Assembly: GCF_026274175.1 (NCBI RefSeq) | Contig: NZ_JAPHNL010000179.1 | Coordinates: 1 to 60,797, forward strand | Source: Streptomyces beihaiensis | Lineage (GTDB): Bacteria; Actinomycetota; Actinomycetes; Streptomycetales; Streptomycetaceae | Reading direction: 5' to 3' | Length of the DNA stretch: 60,797 bases | In this document: piece by piece, positions 42,757 to 51,814 of the stretch | How the letters are laid out: each line of letters begins with the position of its first letter | Position numbering within the stretch: position 1 is the first letter of the stretch | Position numbers and translations under genes: made by a program | Notes under the pieces: generated by a model | The model's database searches: none | The model's input: the letters and a program-made list of their open reading frames with translations, nothing else | What the model was told of the DNA's origin: nothing

Positions 42757-44037
42757 GTGGCCGCGCCACTGAAGTTGACACGGACGCACCGCATACTCGT
42801 CGGTGTGGTGGTGGCCGGTGCGGTCGTCATCGCGGGGATCGGGTTCGCGGGCTCGTACGCGGCCGTGCGCAAGCTGGCCGTCGAGAAGGGCTTCGGCAAC
42901 TTCTCGTACGTCTTCCCGATCGGCGTGGACGCGGGCATCTGTGTGCTGCTCGCGCTCGATCTGCTGCTGACCTGGATACGCATACCGTTCCCGCTGCTGC
43001 GCCAGACGGCGTGGCTGCTGACGGCGGCGACGATCGCGTTCAACGGCGCGGCGGCCTGGCCTGACCCGTTGGGCGTCGGCATGCACGCCGTCATCCCGGT
43101 GCTCTTCGTGGTCTCCGTGGAGGCGGCGCGGCACGCCATCGGGCGGATCGCGGACATCACCGCCGACAAGCACATGGAGGGCGTGCGGCTGACGCGCTGG
43201 CTGCTTTCGCCGGTGCCCACGTTCCGGCTGTGGCGGCGGATGAAGCTGTGGGAGCTGCGCTCGTACGAGCAGGTCATCAAGCTGGAGCAGGAACGTCTCG
43301 TCTACCAGGCGCGGCTGCGGTCCCGTTACGGACGTGCCTGGCGGCGCAAGGCGCCGGTGGAGTCGCTCATGCCGCTGCGTCTGGCCCGTTACGGGGTGCC
43401 GCTCGCCGAGACGGCCGCGGCGGGGCTCGCGGCGGCGGGGGTGGAGCCGCAGCTGCTGCCGTCGGGGCCCACGACGCTCGCCGAGCTGGAGGCGACGGCG
43501 TCCGGCCCGCGCCCGGTCGACCCGGAGGCGGCGGCGGACGCGCCGAGCCAGTGGTTCGCCGAGCCGAAGCAGAAGGAGTACCACGGCGGGTACGACCCGA
43601 ACTACCAGCCGCCGACGTTCATCCCCGAGCAGCAGCACCAGGGGTGGTACGAGGAGCAGCCGCAGCAGATCCCGGTGCCGCGGCCGCGATCTGAATCCGT
43701 GCCGCAGCCCGCCCCCGACCCCGTACCGCAGCCCGTACCGCAGCCCGCGCCGGAGCTCGTGCCGGAGCCCGAGCCCGATTTCCCCGTCCCGAACGGGGCG
43801 GGCGGCACCCGGGCGCTGGGCGAGGGCGTGCCGGAGGCCGAAGGCCCCACCGACGACGACCTGTACCAGGTGTTCCGGCACTCGATAGAGGGCGAGGGGC
43901 TGCCGACGCCGGGGGCGTTCGCCGCCAACGTCGAGGCGCAGTACGGGATTCGGCTGTCGCCGCGTGACGTGAACCGGTACATGGAGCAGTTCGCCGTACA
44001 GCTCGACAAGGACATGCTCGACGAGCACATCGCCTGA
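42757..44037 (+). CDS. DUF2637 membrane protein (SpdB-like)
   Basis: A 426-residue protein. Four helices at the N-terminus (ILVGVVVAGAVVIAGIGFAG, FPIGVDAGICVLLALDLLLT, TAWLLTAATIAFNGAAAWPD, HAVIPVLFVVSVEAARHAIG) match DUF2637, a domain shared with Spd spread proteins of Streptomyces plasmids. A cytoplasmic basic region follows, then a Pro/Gln-rich stretch (PQPAPDPVPQPVPQPAPELV), and a C-terminal helical domain ending LSPRDVNRYMEQFAVQLDKD. Start GTG 42757 with GGAGGGGAG. Possibly linked to DNA transfer ancestry; chromosomal role unknown. Confidence 0.82.
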   Translation: MAAPLKLTRTHRILVGVVVAGAVVIAGIGFAGSYAAVRKLAVEKGFGNFSYVFPIGVDAGICVLLALDLLLTWIRIPFPLLRQTAWLLTAATIAFNGAAAWPDPLGVGMHAVIPVLFVVSVEAARHAIGRIADITADKHMEGVRLTRWLLSPVPTFRLWRRMKLWELRSYEQVIKLEQERLVYQARLRSRYGRAWRRKAPVESLMPLRLARYGVPLAETAAAGLAAAGVEPQLLPSGPTTLAELEATASGPRPVDPEAAADAPSQWFAEPKQKEYHGGYDPNYQPPTFIPEQQHQGWYEEQPQQIPVPRPRSESVPQPAPDPVPQPVPQPAPELVPEPEPDFPVPNGAGGTRALGEGVPEAEGPTDDDLYQVFRHSIEGEGLPTPGAFAANVEAQYGIRLSPRDVNRYMEQFAVQLDKDMLDEHIA

Positions 44038-44058
44038 GGGCGCGCGGGGCACGCACGC

Positions 44059-44099
44059 GTGAGGGGCGGCGTCGGCCACGAGCCGGTGCCGCCCCTCAC
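44059..44099. terminator. Perfect 12-bp bidirectional terminator hairpin
   Basis: GTGAGGGGCGGC (44059-44070) pairs with GCCGCCCCTCAC (44088-44099). The loop has further GGC/GCC pairing. It lies between the convergent DUF2637 and lysS stops, 22 and 12 bp from them. Confidence 0.85.
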
Positions 44100-44111
44100 A
44101 CACGCCCGGGG

Positions 44112-45878
44112 TCAGGCGCTCAGCAGCTTGCGCACCCGGTCCGCGCCCACGGCGAGCAGCAGCGTGGGCAGGCGCGGGCCGGTGTCACGGCCGACGAGCA
44201 GGTGGTACAGGAGCGCGAAGAACGTGCGCTGGGCCACCTTGATCTCCGGCGGGAGTTCCTTGGCGGTCGCGTCGGCGGGGAAGCCCGCCTGCACCTTCGG
44301 GACGCCGTAGACGAGGTGGGTGAGGCCGTCGAGGGACCAGTGGTCGTCCAGGCCGTCGAGGAGGAGGCGGAGCGAGGCGCGGCTCTGCTCGTCCAGGGCG
44401 GCGAGGCGTTCCTCGTCGGGCTCGGTGCGCACGATGGTGCGGGACTCGGCGGGCACGTACTTGGTGATCCACGCCTCGGCCCGGTCGAGCCGGGGCCGGA
44501 CGGTGGCCAGGTCGGTGACCGGGTTGTCCGGGTCGAGCTCGGAGAGGATGCGCAGGGTCTGCTCCTCGTCCCCGGCGGTCACGTCGGCGACAGAGGCCAG
44601 CGTGCGGTACGGCAAGGGGCGCGGGGTGCGCGGCAGTTCACCGGCCGCGGTGCCGACGGCGCGGCTGTGCGCGGCGGCGTCGGCGGGCAGCACGGTGCCG
44701 TCGGCGACCTTCGCGTTCAGCTTGTCCCACTCGTCGTAGAGCCGCTGGATCTCCTGGTCGAAGGCGATCTTGAACGACTGGTTGGGCCGGCGGCGGGCGT
44801 AGAGCCAGCGCAGCAGCTGCGGTTCCATGATCTGGAGCGCGTCGCCGGGGGTGGGTACGCCGCCCCGGCTGGACGACATCTTGGCCATGCCGCTGATGCC
44901 GACGAACGCGTACATGGGGCCGATGGGCTGCTTGCCGCCGAAGACACGGTCGACGATCTGGCCGCCGACCTGGAAGCTGGAACCGGGCGAGGAGTGGTCG
45001 ACGCCGGACGGCTCGAAGATCACGCCCTCGTAGGCCCAGCGCATCGGCCAGTCGACCTTCCAGACCAGCTTGCCGCGGTTGAACTCGCTCAGCCGGACGG
45101 TCTCGGAGAACCCGCACTCGGCGCAGGTGTAGGCGAGTTCGGTGGTGTCGTCGTCGTACGAGGTGACGGTGGTGAGGTCCTTGCCGCAGGCGCCGCAGTA
45201 CGGCTTGTACGGGTAGTAGCCGCCCGCGCCGCCGCTGCCGTCGTCCTCGGAGGCGGCGCCGGAGCCCTCCTCGGCCTCCAGCTCGGCCTCGTCGACGGGC
45301 TTCTGCCCCTGCTTCTTCTGCTGCTGCTTCTTGGCGGGGTCCTTCTTCGTGCGGTACTGGTCGAGGATCGCGTCGATGTCGCCGCGGTGCTTCATGGCGT
45401 GCAGGATCTGGTCCCGGTAGACGCCCGACGTGTACTGCTCGGTCTGGCTGATGCCGTCGAACTCGACGCCGAGGTCGGCGAGGGCCTCGATCATGGCGGC
45501 CTTGAAGTGCTCGGCCCAGTTCGGGTACGCGGACCCGGCCGGGGCCGGGACCGAGGTGAGCGGCTTGCCGATGTGCTCGGCCCAGGACGCGTCGACTCCG
45601 GGGACGCCGGCCGGGACCTTGCGGTAGCGGTCGTAGTCGTCCCAGGAGATGAGGTGGCGGACCTGGTGGCCGCGGCGGCGGATCTCGTCGGCGACGAGGT
45701 GCGGGGTCATGACCTCGCGCAGGTTGCCGAGGTGGATCGGTCCCGACGGGGAGAGGCCCGAGGCCACGACGACCGGTTTGCCCGGGGCACGGCGCTCCGA
45801 CTCGGCGATGACGTCGTCCGCGTATCGGGAGACCCAGTCCGCGTTCTCTGGGGCTTCCGCGCCTGTGCTCTGGGCCAC
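44112..45878 (-). CDS. lysS: Lysyl-tRNA synthetase, class I
   Basis: A 588-residue class I LysRS, the type found in archaea and some bacteria rather than the common class II enzyme. The HIGH-type motif is [17 protein letters not shown] and the KMSKS-type motif [11 protein letters not shown] zinc-ribbon-like insertion has CGAC and CAEC pairs. Before it is a species-specific Lys/Gln-rich and acidic linker ([20 protein letters not shown]). The C-terminal anticodon domain is complete. Start GTG 45878 has GGAAGGA nine bases upstream. Divergent from argS. Whether a class II copy exists elsewhere cannot be seen here. Confidence 0.93.
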   Translation of the reverse strand: MAQSTGAEAPENADWVSRYADDVIAESERRAPGKPVVVASGLSPSGPIHLGNLREVMTPHLVADEIRRRGHQVRHLISWDDYDRYRKVPAGVPGVDASWAEHIGKPLTSVPAPAGSAYPNWAEHFKAAMIEALADLGVEFDGISQTEQYTSGVYRDQILHAMKHRGDIDAILDQYRTKKDPAKKQQQKKQGQKPVDEAELEAEEGSGAASEDDGSGGAGGYYPYKPYCGACGKDLTTVTSYDDDTTELAYTCAECGFSETVRLSEFNRGKLVWKVDWPMRWAYEGVIFEPSGVDHSSPGSSFQVGGQIVDRVFGGKQPIGPMYAFVGISGMAKMSSSRGGVPTPGDALQIMEPQLLRWLYARRRPNQSFKIAFDQEIQRLYDEWDKLNAKVADGTVLPADAAAHSRAVGTAAGELPRTPRPLPYRTLASVADVTAGDEEQTLRILSELDPDNPVTDLATVRPRLDRAEAWITKYVPAESRTIVRTEPDEERLAALDEQSRASLRLLLDGLDDHWSLDGLTHLVYGVPKVQAGFPADATAKELPPEIKVAQRTFFALLYHLLVGRDTGPRLPTLLLAVGADRVRKLLSA

Positions 45879-46014
45879 GGTGTGGTGTCCTTCCGGTTCG
45901 TGGTTGCGCTCGACCTATTGTCCCAGTAACCGGGGGCTGGGGGAAAACGCCTTATGGGCGGGTGGGCGGAGCGCCGTGGGCGAGTGCGGGTTGTGGCCGG
46001 TTGCTCGCGCGGTT

Positions 46015-46098
46015 CCCCGCGCCCCTGAGACGCCCGCACCACGTGCGGCGTCTCCCCGGGAAGGCGCGGCGAAGCCGCATGCCTTCAGGGGCGCGGGG
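46015..46098. repeat. Nested inverted repeats in the lysS-argS intergenic region
   Basis: Outer arms CCCCGCGCCCCTGA (46015-46028) and TCAGGGGCGCGGGG (46085-46098) match perfectly over 14 bp. Inside are a hairpin GAGACGCC...GGCGTCTC (46027-46054) with extra GCA/TGC pairing, and GCGGC-GAA-GCCGC (46066-46078). The arm sequence resembles a palindromic element I recall as common between Streptomyces genes. The 380-bp region otherwise holds the promoters of both genes and no gene. Confidence 0.8.
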
Positions 46099-46258
46099 CT
46101 GTGTCGATCAGCGGCTCCGCCGCGGGGCGCGACCAGCCACGACGAGACCCGCGGACAGCAGATCCGGCCCGCCCGCCACGGCGGAAAACCGGTTTGCACC
46201 CCATGGGATACTGGCCAGGAACACCACCCGGCCCCGACCAGAACGGCAGCCCATACCC

Positions 46259-48016
46259 ATGGCCCCGGTCACGTCCCTCACCGCCAACGTCAACCAGCGC
46301 CTCGCCGACGCCCTGGCCTCCGCCCTGCCGGAGACCGACGGCGCGGACCCGCTGCTGCGACGTAGCGACCGGGCCGACTACCAGGCCAACGGAATCCTGG
46401 CGCTCGCCAAGAAGGCCAAGGCGAACCCGCGGGAGCTGGCCGCCAAGGTCGTCGAGACGATCGAGAACGGTGATCTGCTCGCGGAGGTCGAGGTCTCGGG
46501 CCCCGGCTTCCTGAACGTCACGGTCGCCGACCGGGCGATCACCGAGACGCTCGCCGCGCGTGCCGCCGACGGCGACCGGCTCGGCGTCCCGCTGAAGGCC
46601 GACCCGGGCATCACGGTCGTCGACTACGCGCAGCCGAACGTGGCGAAGGAGATGCACGTCGGCCACCTCCGCTCGGCGGTGATCGGCGACGCCCTGCGCG
46701 GCATGCTCGACTTCACCGGTGAGCGGACCGTGGGCCGTCACCACATCGGCGACTGGGGCACGCAGTTCGGCATGCTCATCCAGTACCTGATCGAGCACCC
46801 GGGCGAGCTGGCCCCGGCCGACGAGGTCGACGGCGAGCAGGCCATGTCGAACCTGAACCGGATCTACAAGGCGTCGCGCGCGGTCTTCGACTCGGACGAG
46901 GAGTTCAAGGAGCGGGCCCGTAAGCGGGTCGTCGCCCTCCAGTCCGGCGACAAGGAGACCCTCGACCTGTGGCAGCGGTTCGTGGACGAGTCGAAGGTGT
47001 ACTTCTACTCGGTCTTCGAGAAGCTCGACATGGAGATCCGCGACGACGAGATCGTCGGCGAGTCGGCGTACAACGAGGGGATGCCCGAGACGGCCCGCCT
47101 CCTGGAGGAGATGGGTGTCGCGGTGCGCTCCGAGGGCGCGCTCGTGGTCTTCTTCGACGACATCCGCGGCAAGGACGACCAGCCGGTGCCGCTGATCGTG
47201 CAGAAGGCGGACGGCGGCTTCGGCTACGCGGCCTCCGACCTGACGGCGATCCGCAACCGCGTCCAGGACCTGCACGCGACGTCCCTCCTGTACGTCGTGG
47301 ACGTACGCCAGTCGCTGCACTTCAAGATGGTCTTCGAGGCGGCCCGGCGGGCGGGCTGGCTGACCGACGACGTCACCGCGCACAACATGGGTTACGGCAC
47401 GGTGCTCGGCGCGGACGGCAAGCCGTTCAAGACGCGTGAGGGCGAGACGGTCCGCCTGGAGGACCTGCTCGACGAGGCGGTGCAGCGGGCGGCGGAGGTG
47501 GTGCGCGAGAAGGCGCGGGACCTCACCGAGGAGGAGATCCAGGAGCGGGCCGCGCAGGTCGGTATCGGCGCGGTGAAGTACGCGGACCTGTCGACGTCGC
47601 CGAACCGCGACTACAAGTTCGACCTGGACCAGATGGTGTCGCTGAACGGCGACACGTCCGTCTACCTGCAGTACGCGTACGCGCGTATCCAGTCGATCCT
47701 GCGCAAGGCGGGCGAGACGAAGCCGGTGGCCCACGCCGAGCTGGAGCTGGCCCCGGCCGAGCGCGCGCTCGGCCTGCACCTGGACGCGTTCGGGGACACG
47801 GTCTTCGAGGCGGCGGCGGAGTACGCGCCGCACAAGCTGGCCGCGTATCTGTACCAGCTGGCGTCGCTGTACACGTCGTTCTACGACAAGTGCCCGGTGC
47901 TGAAGGCGGATTCGGCCCAGCAGGTGGAGAACCGGCTGTTCCTGTGCGACCTGACGGCCCGCACGCTCCACCGCGGCATGGCGCTTCTCGGCATCCGGAC
48001 GCCCGAGCGGCTCTGA
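46259..48016 (+). CDS. argS: Arginyl-tRNA synthetase
   Basis: A 585-residue class I synthetase. The N-terminal additional domain begins [20 protein letters not shown]. The HIGH-type motif is [19 protein letters not shown], and the family stretch [20 protein letters not shown] and [20 protein letters not shown] are present. The C-terminal DALR anticodon-binding domain ends [11 protein letters not shown]. Length is normal. ATG 46259 gives the conserved start; the upstream open frame is intergenic. Divergent from lysS and followed by a 15-bp hairpin. Confidence 0.96.
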   Translation: MAPVTSLTANVNQRLADALASALPETDGADPLLRRSDRADYQANGILALAKKAKANPRELAAKVVETIENGDLLAEVEVSGPGFLNVTVADRAITETLAARAADGDRLGVPLKADPGITVVDYAQPNVAKEMHVGHLRSAVIGDALRGMLDFTGERTVGRHHIGDWGTQFGMLIQYLIEHPGELAPADEVDGEQAMSNLNRIYKASRAVFDSDEEFKERARKRVVALQSGDKETLDLWQRFVDESKVYFYSVFEKLDMEIRDDEIVGESAYNEGMPETARLLEEMGVAVRSEGALVVFFDDIRGKDDQPVPLIVQKADGGFGYAASDLTAIRNRVQDLHATSLLYVVDVRQSLHFKMVFEAARRAGWLTDDVTAHNMGYGTVLGADGKPFKTREGETVRLEDLLDEAVQRAAEVVREKARDLTEEEIQERAAQVGIGAVKYADLSTSPNRDYKFDLDQMVSLNGDTSVYLQYAYARIQSILRKAGETKPVAHAELELAPAERALGLHLDAFGDTVFEAAAEYAPHKLAAYLYQLASLYTSFYDKCPVLKADSAQQVENRLFLCDLTARTLHRGMALLGIRTPERL

Positions 48017-48046
48017 TCCGGCAGGCGTCACCCACGTCTCCCACGG

Positions 48047-48080
48047 CTGAGCGCCCGCGTCCCCCGACGCGGGCGCTCAG
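48047..48080 (+). terminator. Perfect 15-bp terminator hairpin after argS
   Basis: CTGAGCGCCCGCGTC (48047-48061) pairs with GACGCGGGCGCTCAG (48066-48080) around a four-base CCCC loop, 31 bp after the argS stop. No T-tract follows. Confidence 0.9.
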
Positions 48081-48140
48081 TCATGAGCGGCTCGGCCCGA
48101 GCTGCTTTGCCATGAACACGCAAAAGGCGGCTCCCGCACC

Positions 48141-48182
48141 TTGACCGGGCGCTGGTCCAGACCAATCATGGCCTAGACCAGT
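48141..48182 (+). promoter_or_regulatory. Chitinase promoter region with two abutting DasR-like (dre) boxes
   Basis: GCTGGTCCAGACCAAT (48151-48166) and CATGGCCTAGACCAGT (48167-48182) lie end to end; both resemble the DasR consensus ACTGGTCTAGACCACT as I recall it. TTGACC (48141-48146) is a likely -35 box, placing the first box over the -35/-10 spacer. Paired 12-bp TGGTCnAGACCA repeats are a known feature of Streptomyces chitinase promoters, giving repression by DasR relieved by glucosamine phosphates. Confidence 0.85.
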
Positions 48183-48266
48183 AGCAGCCCCCGGCCGGGC
48201 TCGGCTGACACAGCGCGACACCTCCACCCCACCCATCGCCTGTCGTCCGCTAACCGGGAGTACCCG

Positions 48267-50015
48267 ATGACACGTCCGAGACCCCTACGCGCCCTGCTCA
48301 CCGGCATCGCCACACTTGCCGCCTCCGCGGGGCTCGCCCTGGGGGCAGGCGGCACCGCGCACGCGGCGACCGCCCTGCCCGCCCACGTCTTCGCGCCCTA
48401 CTTCGAGGCGTACAGCGGCGACAGTCCCGCCGCGCTCGCACAGTCCTCCGGCGCCAAGTACCTGACCATGGCCTTCCTCCAGGCCGACACGAAGGGGTCG
48501 TGCACCCCGTACTGGAACGGCGACTCCAGCACCCCCGTCGACACCTCGGTCTTCGGTGCCGACTTCTCCACCATCCGCTCCCGCGGCGGTGACGTGATCC
48601 CCTCGCTCGGCGGGTACGCGGCCGACCACTCCGGCACCGAGATCGCCGACAGCTGTACGAACGTCGACTCCATCGCCGCCGCCTACGAGAAGATCATCAC
48701 CACGTACGACGTCTCACGGCTCGACATGGACGTCGAGGACAACTCCCTCACCGACACGGCCGGCATCGACCGCCGCAACCAGGCCATCAAGAAGGTGCAG
48801 GACTGGGCCGCGACCAACGGGCGGACCGTGCAGTTCTCCTACACCCTGCCCACCACGACGACCGGCCTCGCCGACAGCGGACTCGCCGTACTGCGCAGCG
48901 CCAAGGCCGCGGGCGCGAAGGTGGACGTCGTCAACATCATGACGTTCGACTACTACGACGGCGCCACGCACCACATGGCCACCGACACCCGCACGGCGGC
49001 GACCGGACTGCACGGCCAACTCGCCTCCCTCTACCCGAACCTGTCGGACACTCAGCTGTGGAACATGGTCGGCGTCACCGAGATGCCCGGCGTGGACGAC
49101 TACGGCCCGGCGGAGACCTTCACCACCGACGACGCGACCTCGGTGTACGACTGGGCGTCCACCCAGGGCATCAACACCCTCTCCTTCTGGGCGCTCCAGC
49201 GCGACAACGGCGGATGCCCCGGCTCCCCCGCCTCCGACACGTGCTCCGGCATCGCCCAGGACACCTGGTACTTCACCCACACGTTCGCCCCCTTCACCAG
49301 CGGCACGACCACCCCGCCGACCGACGACTTCTCCGTCTCCCTCTCCCCCACGGCCGTCTCGGTCGACCCCTCCGGCTCGACGACCGCGACGGTCACCACG
49401 TCGGTCACCGCGGGCAACGCCCAGACGGTCGGCCTGACCGTGACCGGTGCGCCGAGCGGAGTGACCGCCTCGCTCAGCCCGTCCTCCGTCACCGCGGGCG
49501 GCACCGCCAAGCTCACCGTCGCGGCCGACGCCTCCGCCGCCCCCGGCACCTACACCCTGACGGTCACCGGCACCGCGGGCACGACCCGGCACAGCGCACC
49601 GCTCACCCTGACCGTCACGGGAGCGAGTACCCCCACGGCACTCGCCAACGGCGACTTCGAGACCGGCTCCCTCGCGCCCTGGACCTGTGACAGCGGGGCG
49701 TCCGTGGTCTCCTCCCCCGTGCACGGCGGGACGCACGCCCTGAGGACCGTGCCGTCCTCCAGCCGGACCGGCCAGTGCACCCAGACCCTCACCCTGAAGC
49801 CCAACACCTCCTACACGCTGACCGGCTGGGTGCAGGGCCCCTACGCGTACCTCGGCGTCAGCGGCGGAGCGACCGCCAGCACCTGGGCCACGTCCTCGTC
49901 CTGGACCAAGCTGACGGTGCCGTTCACCACCGGCTCCTCCGGCTCGGTCACCGTGTACGTCCACGGCTGGTACGGCCAGGGCTCCGTGTACGCGGACGAC
50001 CTGACCCTCAGCTGA
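48267..50015 (+). CDS. Secreted GH18 chitinase with Ig-like and carbohydrate-binding domains
   Basis: A 582-residue exported protein. A Sec signal peptide ends near AHAATA (about residue 33). The GH18 catalytic domain (about 38-345) has SLGGYA, the catalytic strand RLDMDVED with D153, D155 and E157, and MTFDYYDG. Next is an Ig-like domain (about 352-450) and a C-terminal jelly-roll CBM starting ANGDFETGSLAPWTC. It hydrolyses chitin outside the cell. ATG 48267 follows GGGAG. Preceded by two DasR-like boxes, so induced by chitin breakdown products. Confidence 0.92.
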   Translation: MTRPRPLRALLTGIATLAASAGLALGAGGTAHAATALPAHVFAPYFEAYSGDSPAALAQSSGAKYLTMAFLQADTKGSCTPYWNGDSSTPVDTSVFGADFSTIRSRGGDVIPSLGGYAADHSGTEIADSCTNVDSIAAAYEKIITTYDVSRLDMDVEDNSLTDTAGIDRRNQAIKKVQDWAATNGRTVQFSYTLPTTTTGLADSGLAVLRSAKAAGAKVDVVNIMTFDYYDGATHHMATDTRTAATGLHGQLASLYPNLSDTQLWNMVGVTEMPGVDDYGPAETFTTDDATSVYDWASTQGINTLSFWALQRDNGGCPGSPASDTCSGIAQDTWYFTHTFAPFTSGTTTPPTDDFSVSLSPTAVSVDPSGSTTATVTTSVTAGNAQTVGLTVTGAPSGVTASLSPSSVTAGGTAKLTVAADASAAPGTYTLTVTGTAGTTRHSAPLTLTVTGASTPTALANGDFETGSLAPWTCDSGASVVSSPVHGGTHALRTVPSSSRTGQCTQTLTLKPNTSYTLTGWVQGPYAYLGVSGGATASTWATSSSWTKLTVPFTTGSSGSVTVYVHGWYGQGSVYADDLTLS

Positions 50016-50033
50016 CACTGAGGATTGACAGCT

Positions 50034-50071
50034 TGCCCATGACATCGCCCTAAGATCGGATGTCATGGGCA
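50034..50071. promoter_or_regulatory. 13-bp perfect inverted repeat spanning -10 box and start codon
   Basis: TGCCCATGACATC (50034-50046) and GATGTCATGGGCA (50059-50071) are perfect complements with a 12-bp spacer holding TAAGAT (50051-50056), a good -10 box. The right arm contains the ATG (50065) of the next gene. TTGACA (50025-50030) is present but 20 bp from TAAGAT. The mRNA would start near 50063, so it would be almost leaderless. Operator is more likely than RNA hairpin, as only the right arm would be transcribed. Confidence 0.8.
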
Positions 50072-50349
50072 TAGTGGAACTTCTCTTCATTCTGGGCCTC
50101 TTCGCCGGAACGTGGTCCATCCAGAGCCGTCTCTCCGGCATGGACAGACGCCTGGTACGCATGGAACGCCAACTCACGCTGCTCGCCGACCGGTTGGGTC
50201 TTGAGGAGTCTGCCGAGCAGCGCGCGCAACGGGAGGAGGTCGAGGCTCTGGTACGCGAGGGCAAGCAGATCGCCGCGATCAAGGCGTACCGCGAGATGAC
50301 CGGAGCGGGCCTCAAGGAGGCGAAGGACGCGGTGGAACGGATGGCGTAG
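50065..50349 (+). CDS. Small membrane protein with L7/L12 C-terminal-like domain
   Basis: A 94-residue protein: an N-terminal helix (MGIVELLFILGLFAGTWSIQ) that may be a membrane anchor, a heptad-rich basic segment (SGMDRRLVRMERQLTLLADR), and a C-terminal EVEALVREGKQIAAIKAYRE with MTGAGLKEAKDAVERM, the helix-turn-helix of ribosomal protein L7/L12 C-terminal domains. Such stand-alone domains are of unknown function. There is no ribosome site before ATG 50065; the promoter position suggests leaderless translation. Followed 23 bp later by the kinase gene. Confidence 0.85.
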   Translation: MGIVELLFILGLFAGTWSIQSRLSGMDRRLVRMERQLTLLADRLGLEESAEQRAQREEVEALVREGKQIAAIKAYREMTGAGLKEAKDAVERMA

Positions 50350-50372
50350 GCCGCCTCTGCCAGGATCACCCC

Positions 50373-51050
50373 ATGCCGCAGCCACCGTACGTCGCCGCAC
50401 TGGCCGCCCGCGCCCGGACTCTGGCCCGCGCCCCCGGCCCCCGCCGGATCATCGGTGTCGCGGGCCCGCCCGGCGCGGGCAAGTCCACGCTGGCGGAGGC
50501 CGTCGTCGCCGAGCTCGGCACGGCGACGGCGGCCCTGGTCCCCATGGACGGCTTCCACCTCGCCGACGCCGAGCTGGCCCGTCTGGGCCGGGCGGACAGG
50601 AAGGGCGCGCCGGACACGTTCGACGCGTACGGTTACGCGGCGCTGCTCACCCGCCTCCGTACGCCCCACCCGTGCGAAACGGTCTACGCCCCGTCCTTCG
50701 AGCGGAACCTGGAACAACCGCTCGCCGGCGCACTACCCATCCCACCCGACATCCCGCTCGTCATCACGGAGGGCAACTACCTCCTCCTGGACGAGCCCCC
50801 GTGGTCGACGGCCGTCCGCCCGCTCCTGGACGAGGTGTGGTGGGTCGCGGTGGACGACACGGTCCGGGTGGACCGCCTGATCGCCCGCCACGTGACGTTC
50901 GGCAAGTCGCCGTCCACCGCCCGCGCCTGGGTCCTGCGCTCGGACGAGGCGAACGCCCGCCGGGTGGACGACGGGCGCGGCCGGGCGGACGTGGTGGTCG
51001 ACCTGGACGCGGGGATCCTCACCGTCCCGGACGGTGGCGGGCAGGACTGA
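50373..51050 (+). CDS. P-loop nucleoside/nucleotide kinase (uridine-kinase-like)
   Basis: A 225-residue P-loop kinase of the phosphoribulokinase/uridine kinase superfamily. Walker A is VAGPPGAGKSTLAEAVV; the catalytic Asp lies in PMDGFHLADAELARLG (the DGFH motif of PRK09270/YggC-type proteins). VITEGNYLLLDEPPW is the second conserved stretch, and RLIARHVTFGKSP is the lid. YggC/FrcK-type kinases phosphorylate small sugars or nucleosides; the substrate is not predictable. Probably cotranscribed with the L7/L12-domain gene. Confidence 0.87.
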   Translation: MPQPPYVAALAARARTLARAPGPRRIIGVAGPPGAGKSTLAEAVVAELGTATAALVPMDGFHLADAELARLGRADRKGAPDTFDAYGYAALLTRLRTPHPCETVYAPSFERNLEQPLAGALPIPPDIPLVITEGNYLLLDEPPWSTAVRPLLDEVWWVAVDDTVRVDRLIARHVTFGKSPSTARAWVLRSDEANARRVDDGRGRADVVVDLDAGILTVPDGGGQD

Positions 51051-51095
51051 GCGAGCAGGACCGACGACAGACTCGCGCCGTCGGTGCGGCGGGTT

Positions 51096-51113
51096 GCCGA
51101 ACGTCTGTTCGGC
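51096..51113. terminator. Small hairpin between convergent genes
   Basis: GCCGAAC (51096-51102) and GTTCGGC (51107-51113) form a 7-bp stem with a GTCT loop, between the kinase stop and the Uma2 stop. There is no T-tract. Confidence 0.55.
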
Positions 51114-51148
51114 ATGGCGCTCCGGTGCCGCAGCCTGCCCAGGCGCGC

Positions 51149-51715
51149 TCAGGCGTAGGTGGCGAACCCGCCGGTCTCCAGTTTCAGGCCCCAGGCCGGA
51201 AGCGGGACGTCCTGTCCGAACAGCCGTCGCAGCCGCCCCTGATACCGCCCACCACTGGGCTCCGTGTACAGCGTCCAGCTACCGTCGCGCGGATCGACCA
51301 GCAGATACGTCGGCACTCCCGCGTCGGCGTACCAGGCGACCATGTCGCGGGTGTCCTTGGTGCTGTTGCTCCGCGAGACCACCTCGACGACCAGCTCCAC
51401 GTCACCGGGGTCGGCGAGCCACTCGTCGGAATCGCCGAAGCCCACATCGCAGACCATGAGGTCGGGAGTGGCGTAGTCGTCAGGGTCGCCGGGCATCGGC
51501 AGAGAAGCGACCTGGAACGCATCCAGATGGCCCGGCAACGACCTGACCAGCTGTTTGTTGATCGCGTTGATGATCCCGGCGTGTTTGCCGCGCGGGGTCG
51601 GAGACATCATGAGAACTCCCCGGATGATCTCGGCCCGAAGGCCACTCGCCTCTTCCGCAGCCTCGGCGGCCTTGCGCAACCGCGTCATCGCGCGGTCCGG
51701 GCTCGTGAGAGTCAT
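51149..51715 (-). CDS. Uma2 family (DUF820) endonuclease-fold protein
   Basis: A 188-residue protein of the PD-(D/E)XK-like Uma2 family. Visible motifs: LRAEIIRGVLMMSPTPRGKH with the conserved Glu and His, PDLMVCDVGF as the acidic site, and ELVVEVVSRSNSTKDTRDMV with ExVS plus K, then YLLVDPRDGSWTLY. These are the catalytic-type residues of the nuclease fold, but activity has rarely been shown. ATG 51715 follows GGGAG. Multi-copy in Streptomyces; often isolated, as here. Confidence 0.88.
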   Translation of the reverse strand: MTLTSPDRAMTRLRKAAEAAEEASGLRAEIIRGVLMMSPTPRGKHAGIINAINKQLVRSLPGHLDAFQVASLPMPGDPDDYATPDLMVCDVGFGDSDEWLADPGDVELVVEVVSRSNSTKDTRDMVAWYADAGVPTYLLVDPRDGSWTLYTEPSGGRYQGRLRRLFGQDVPLPAWGLKLETGGFATYA

Positions 51716-51814
51716 GACAGCTCCCTTCCGACACCGCCGAGTCTAACGACGCCCGCCCCACCCGGTCACCGCGACAGACGGACCGGCGTCCCGCACCCGC
51801 ACCGTGCCACGGCG

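Noticed and set aside
42757-44037. DUF2637 protein considered as evidence for an integrated conjugative element
   Set aside because: No integrase, attachment repeats, TraB or replication gene is nearby, and base composition matches the surroundings.
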